Positions 62,551 to 64,000 of a DNA stretch of 64,000 bases are shown here, piece after piece. A program made the position numbers and the translations under genes. Source of the DNA: Cohnella hashimotonis (GTDB lineage Bacteria; Bacillota; Bacilli; Paenibacillales; Paenibacillaceae); the NCBI RefSeq assembly GCF_030014955.1, contig NZ_JAGRPV010000001.1, positions 1,116,001 to 1,180,000 on the forward strand. The letters are read 5' to 3'. The notes under the pieces were generated by a model. That model was not told the origin of the DNA, made no database searches, and saw only the letters and a program-made list of their open reading frames with translations. Position 1 is the stretch's first letter; every line of letters starts with the position of its first letter.

Positions 62551-63534
62551 TCAATAAGCGTTCATGCGCAGCCTCTTCTCCAGGCGATCGTCGCTTAGCC
62601 AACCGACATAGGATTGAAAAACCTTATAGGAAGCATCCATCATAACCGTCGCGACGAAAGGATATTGCTTGCGGTGGCGATACCGGATATCGATCCAGCG
62701 TACCTCGTAGCCCCATGGCTGCTCCCGGACCTGCGCGCATGGGAAGGGCGTGACATTCAGCAGCGCTTGCACGTCTTTGTTCTTTTTAGAGGCTTCGACA
62801 GCCGGGTGGATGTCGCACTTCGTATGATCGATCCATTGCACGGCGCCTTTGTCCCACTCGCCGATGGCGAACGTGCAGTCCGTGGACTGGCGCACCAGAT
62901 TCCACCGGTGCAAATTCAGCGTGGGCAGCAGCGTATACTGATCGCCTTCGCGCCGTTCCGGATCTAACTCGGGGATGCGTGCCGACAAACGGCGATGAAC
63001 GACGCTGCGCCAGCCATAATAAACGGCCAGCAAGGCGTACAGCACGGGAAAGACGACGGTGGGACGCGCCAAGCCGGTCAGCCAGAGCAGAATGGCGACC
63101 AGATGCGCGCCGAAGATGAACGGGTCGAAAATATGGATGATATTCCAGGCGATCCATTTGCGCGTCACGGGCCGAAACGCTTGCGTGCCATAAGAGTTGA
63201 ACAGGTCGCTCAGCACATGGACCATGACGGCGAGCAGTACCCACAGGCCGATATGCCACCACGATACGCTGCGGAAAATAAGGGAGAGTACCAGCGTGAT
63301 CAGCACGGTCCAACCGGCGATGGCGGGAAAAGAGTGGGACATGCCCCTGTGGTTTTTGATATAATCGGCATTGCTCTTGAAGCGCAGCACGGTGTCGAAA
63401 TCTGGGGCCTGGGAGCCAACGATGGTGCCGATCAGCACGGCGACGGGGCCGTACGGCTCTGAGGCGACGACGGGATCGATCAAGGCGAGTCCGCCCAGTC
63501 CGAGCCCGAATACAAGATGCGTCCCGGAATCCAT
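62551..63534 (-). CDS. yfhP: YfhP-type membrane-bound metal-dependent hydrolase
   Basis: 327 residues, the length of B. subtilis YfhP. PF04307 motifs: MDSGTHLVFGLGL at the start, GSQAPDFDTVLRF, HRGMSHSFPAIAGW and HVLSDLFNSYGTQAF, supplying His and Asp metal ligands between membrane spans; about 5 spans in the first 200 residues, then a soluble C-terminal domain. ATG at 63534 follows AAAGGAG. Conserved in spore formers; enzymatic activity is not established. Confidence 0.88.
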   Translation of the reverse strand: MDSGTHLVFGLGLGGLALIDPVVASEPYGPVAVLIGTIVGSQAPDFDTVLRFKSNADYIKNHRGMSHSFPAIAGWTVLITLVLSLIFRSVSWWHIGLWVLLAVMVHVLSDLFNSYGTQAFRPVTRKWIAWNIIHIFDPFIFGAHLVAILLWLTGLARPTVVFPVLYALLAVYYGWRSVVHRRLSARIPELDPERREGDQYTLLPTLNLHRWNLVRQSTDCTFAIGEWDKGAVQWIDHTKCDIHPAVEASKKNKDVQALLNVTPFPCAQVREQPWGYEVRWIDIRYRHRKQYPFVATVMMDASYKVFQSYVGWLSDDRLEKRLRMNAY

Positions 63535-63629
63535 GAGAATGATCTCCTTTGCCGGCGAATTGGCCGCTTGGCGCGGCATCGGTTTATTATGGGCGCCGCA
63601 CGATTGAAATATGAGGGGAGAGATGCCGA

Positions 63630-63914
63630 ATGTCCATAATCCTGTTTTGCGAATACAGCATTCCTGACGCGCATCGGGACCGTTTCCTGACCTGGGTGCG
63701 CGAGGCGCCGTCAAGATGGATAGGAGCGGAGCTCGCCGAAAACCGGGAGCAGCCCGGCGTATTTGTGGAGCTGCGCAGGCCTGCGGACGAGAGGGAAGCG
63801 TCCGAAATGAAAAAAGAACGCCTCGAAGGGCGTTCCTGGACGGAAATGGAGAACTGGGTCAAAGGCGGACGCGGCGGTCTGCGCGTATGGACCTTCGTCC
63901 CGTTGCTGCCTTAA
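63630..63914 (+). CDS. Small hypothetical protein, 94 residues
   Basis: Cytoplasmic, charged protein: SIILFCEYSIPDAHRDRFL, then PGVFVELRRPADEREASEM and WTEMENWVKGG...VWTFVPLL, a ferredoxin-like alpha/beta pattern reminiscent of NIPSNAP/antibiotic-monooxygenase-like folds; this fold guess is weak. ATG after GGGGAGAG. Divergent from yfhP. Confidence 0.62.
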   Translation: MSIILFCEYSIPDAHRDRFLTWVREAPSRWIGAELAENREQPGVFVELRRPADEREASEMKKERLEGRSWTEMENWVKGGRGGLRVWTFVPLLP

Positions 63915-63921
63915 CGGAAGA

Positions 63922-64000
63922 TTAACGGCGGGTGACCGGATTGCCCGCAGTGCCGAAGGGCAAATTATAATTAAGCGGTTCGTCGAACGTAATGTAATCG
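63922..64000 (-). CDS. C-terminal end of an unidentified gene, cut by the window edge
   Basis: Only 25 residues are visible, ending PFGTAGNPVTRR, on the minus strand, with a TAA stop 7 bp after the preceding plus-strand gene. Too short to identify. Confidence 0.5.
   Translation of the reverse strand, partial: DYITFDEPLNYNLPFGTAGNPVTRR

Overview
The window is a stretch of a high-GC, endospore-forming Gram-positive chromosome of the Paenibacillaceae type (Cohnella or Paenibacillus-like; this placement is inferred from gene content and order). Evidence for a spore former: two small acid-soluble spore protein genes, sspH at 13.4 kb and an alpha/beta-type gene at 62.2 kb behind a sigma-G-like promoter, plus ylbJ, yunB, a LytH-like peptidase and yfhP. 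Evidence for Bacillales: the order tsaE-tsaB-rimI-tsaD / ydiF / moaC / tat / groES-groEL and the cluster yunB / lytH-like / lipA / yutD match Bacillus subtilis neighbourhoods. Evidence for Paenibacillaceae: an SLH-anchored giant surface protein and a T-box, a c-di-AMP riboswitch and a CIRCE operator in their usual Firmicutes settings.

Layout. 0-1.5 kb: end of an ABC-2 exporter. 1.6-7.7 kb: a 2030-residue secreted, S-layer-anchored chimera joining a lamin-tail domain, a DUF2252 kinase-like domain, a choice-of-anchor-I propeller-like domain and three SLH repeats; this is the most unusual protein here. 7.8-13.6 kb: cardiolipin synthase, the two halves of a bacterial end-joining system (LigD-type polymerase domain and Ku, both on the minus strand), a CAP-domain wall protein under a c-di-AMP riboswitch, and a small spore-protein operon. 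13.6-18.4 kb: a 51-bp minisatellite, a lipoprotein, csbD behind a sigma-B-like promoter, tiny membrane-protein genes and a MocR regulator.

18.6-33.4 kb is the conserved housekeeping block: t6A synthesis (tsaE, tsaB, tsaD) with rimI, a lipoprotein, an intergenic region rich in DnaA-box-like sites, the ABC-F gene ydiF, 5-formyl-THF cyclo-ligase, molybdenum cofactor genes, the Tat translocon, a chemoreceptor without a sensor domain, and groES-groEL under CIRCE. 33.5-44.2 kb holds accessory metabolism and transport: MgtC-like protein, acetyl-xylan-esterase-like hydrolase, MFS and AEC carriers, YceI, an AraC regulator next to an ADP-ribosylglycohydrolase, yunB, a HesB-like protein and ribokinase.

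44.3-52.6 kb: a second, unrelated 51-bp minisatellite, a LytH-like M23 peptidase divergent from lipA, a yutD gene with a 300-residue Gly/Arg-rich tail, and a complete group IIC intron inserted exactly behind the yutD terminator; then nadK and ylbJ. 52.8-64 kb: PepD dipeptidase, truncated haemoglobin, DUF2225 protein, M3 oligopeptidase, an orphan 138-residue protein, a permease with about 30 alternating histidines encoded by a hexanucleotide repeat, T-box-controlled trpS, a spore protein and yfhP. I see no tRNA, rRNA, CRISPR array or prophage. Function calls rest on recognised motifs and gene order, without database searches.
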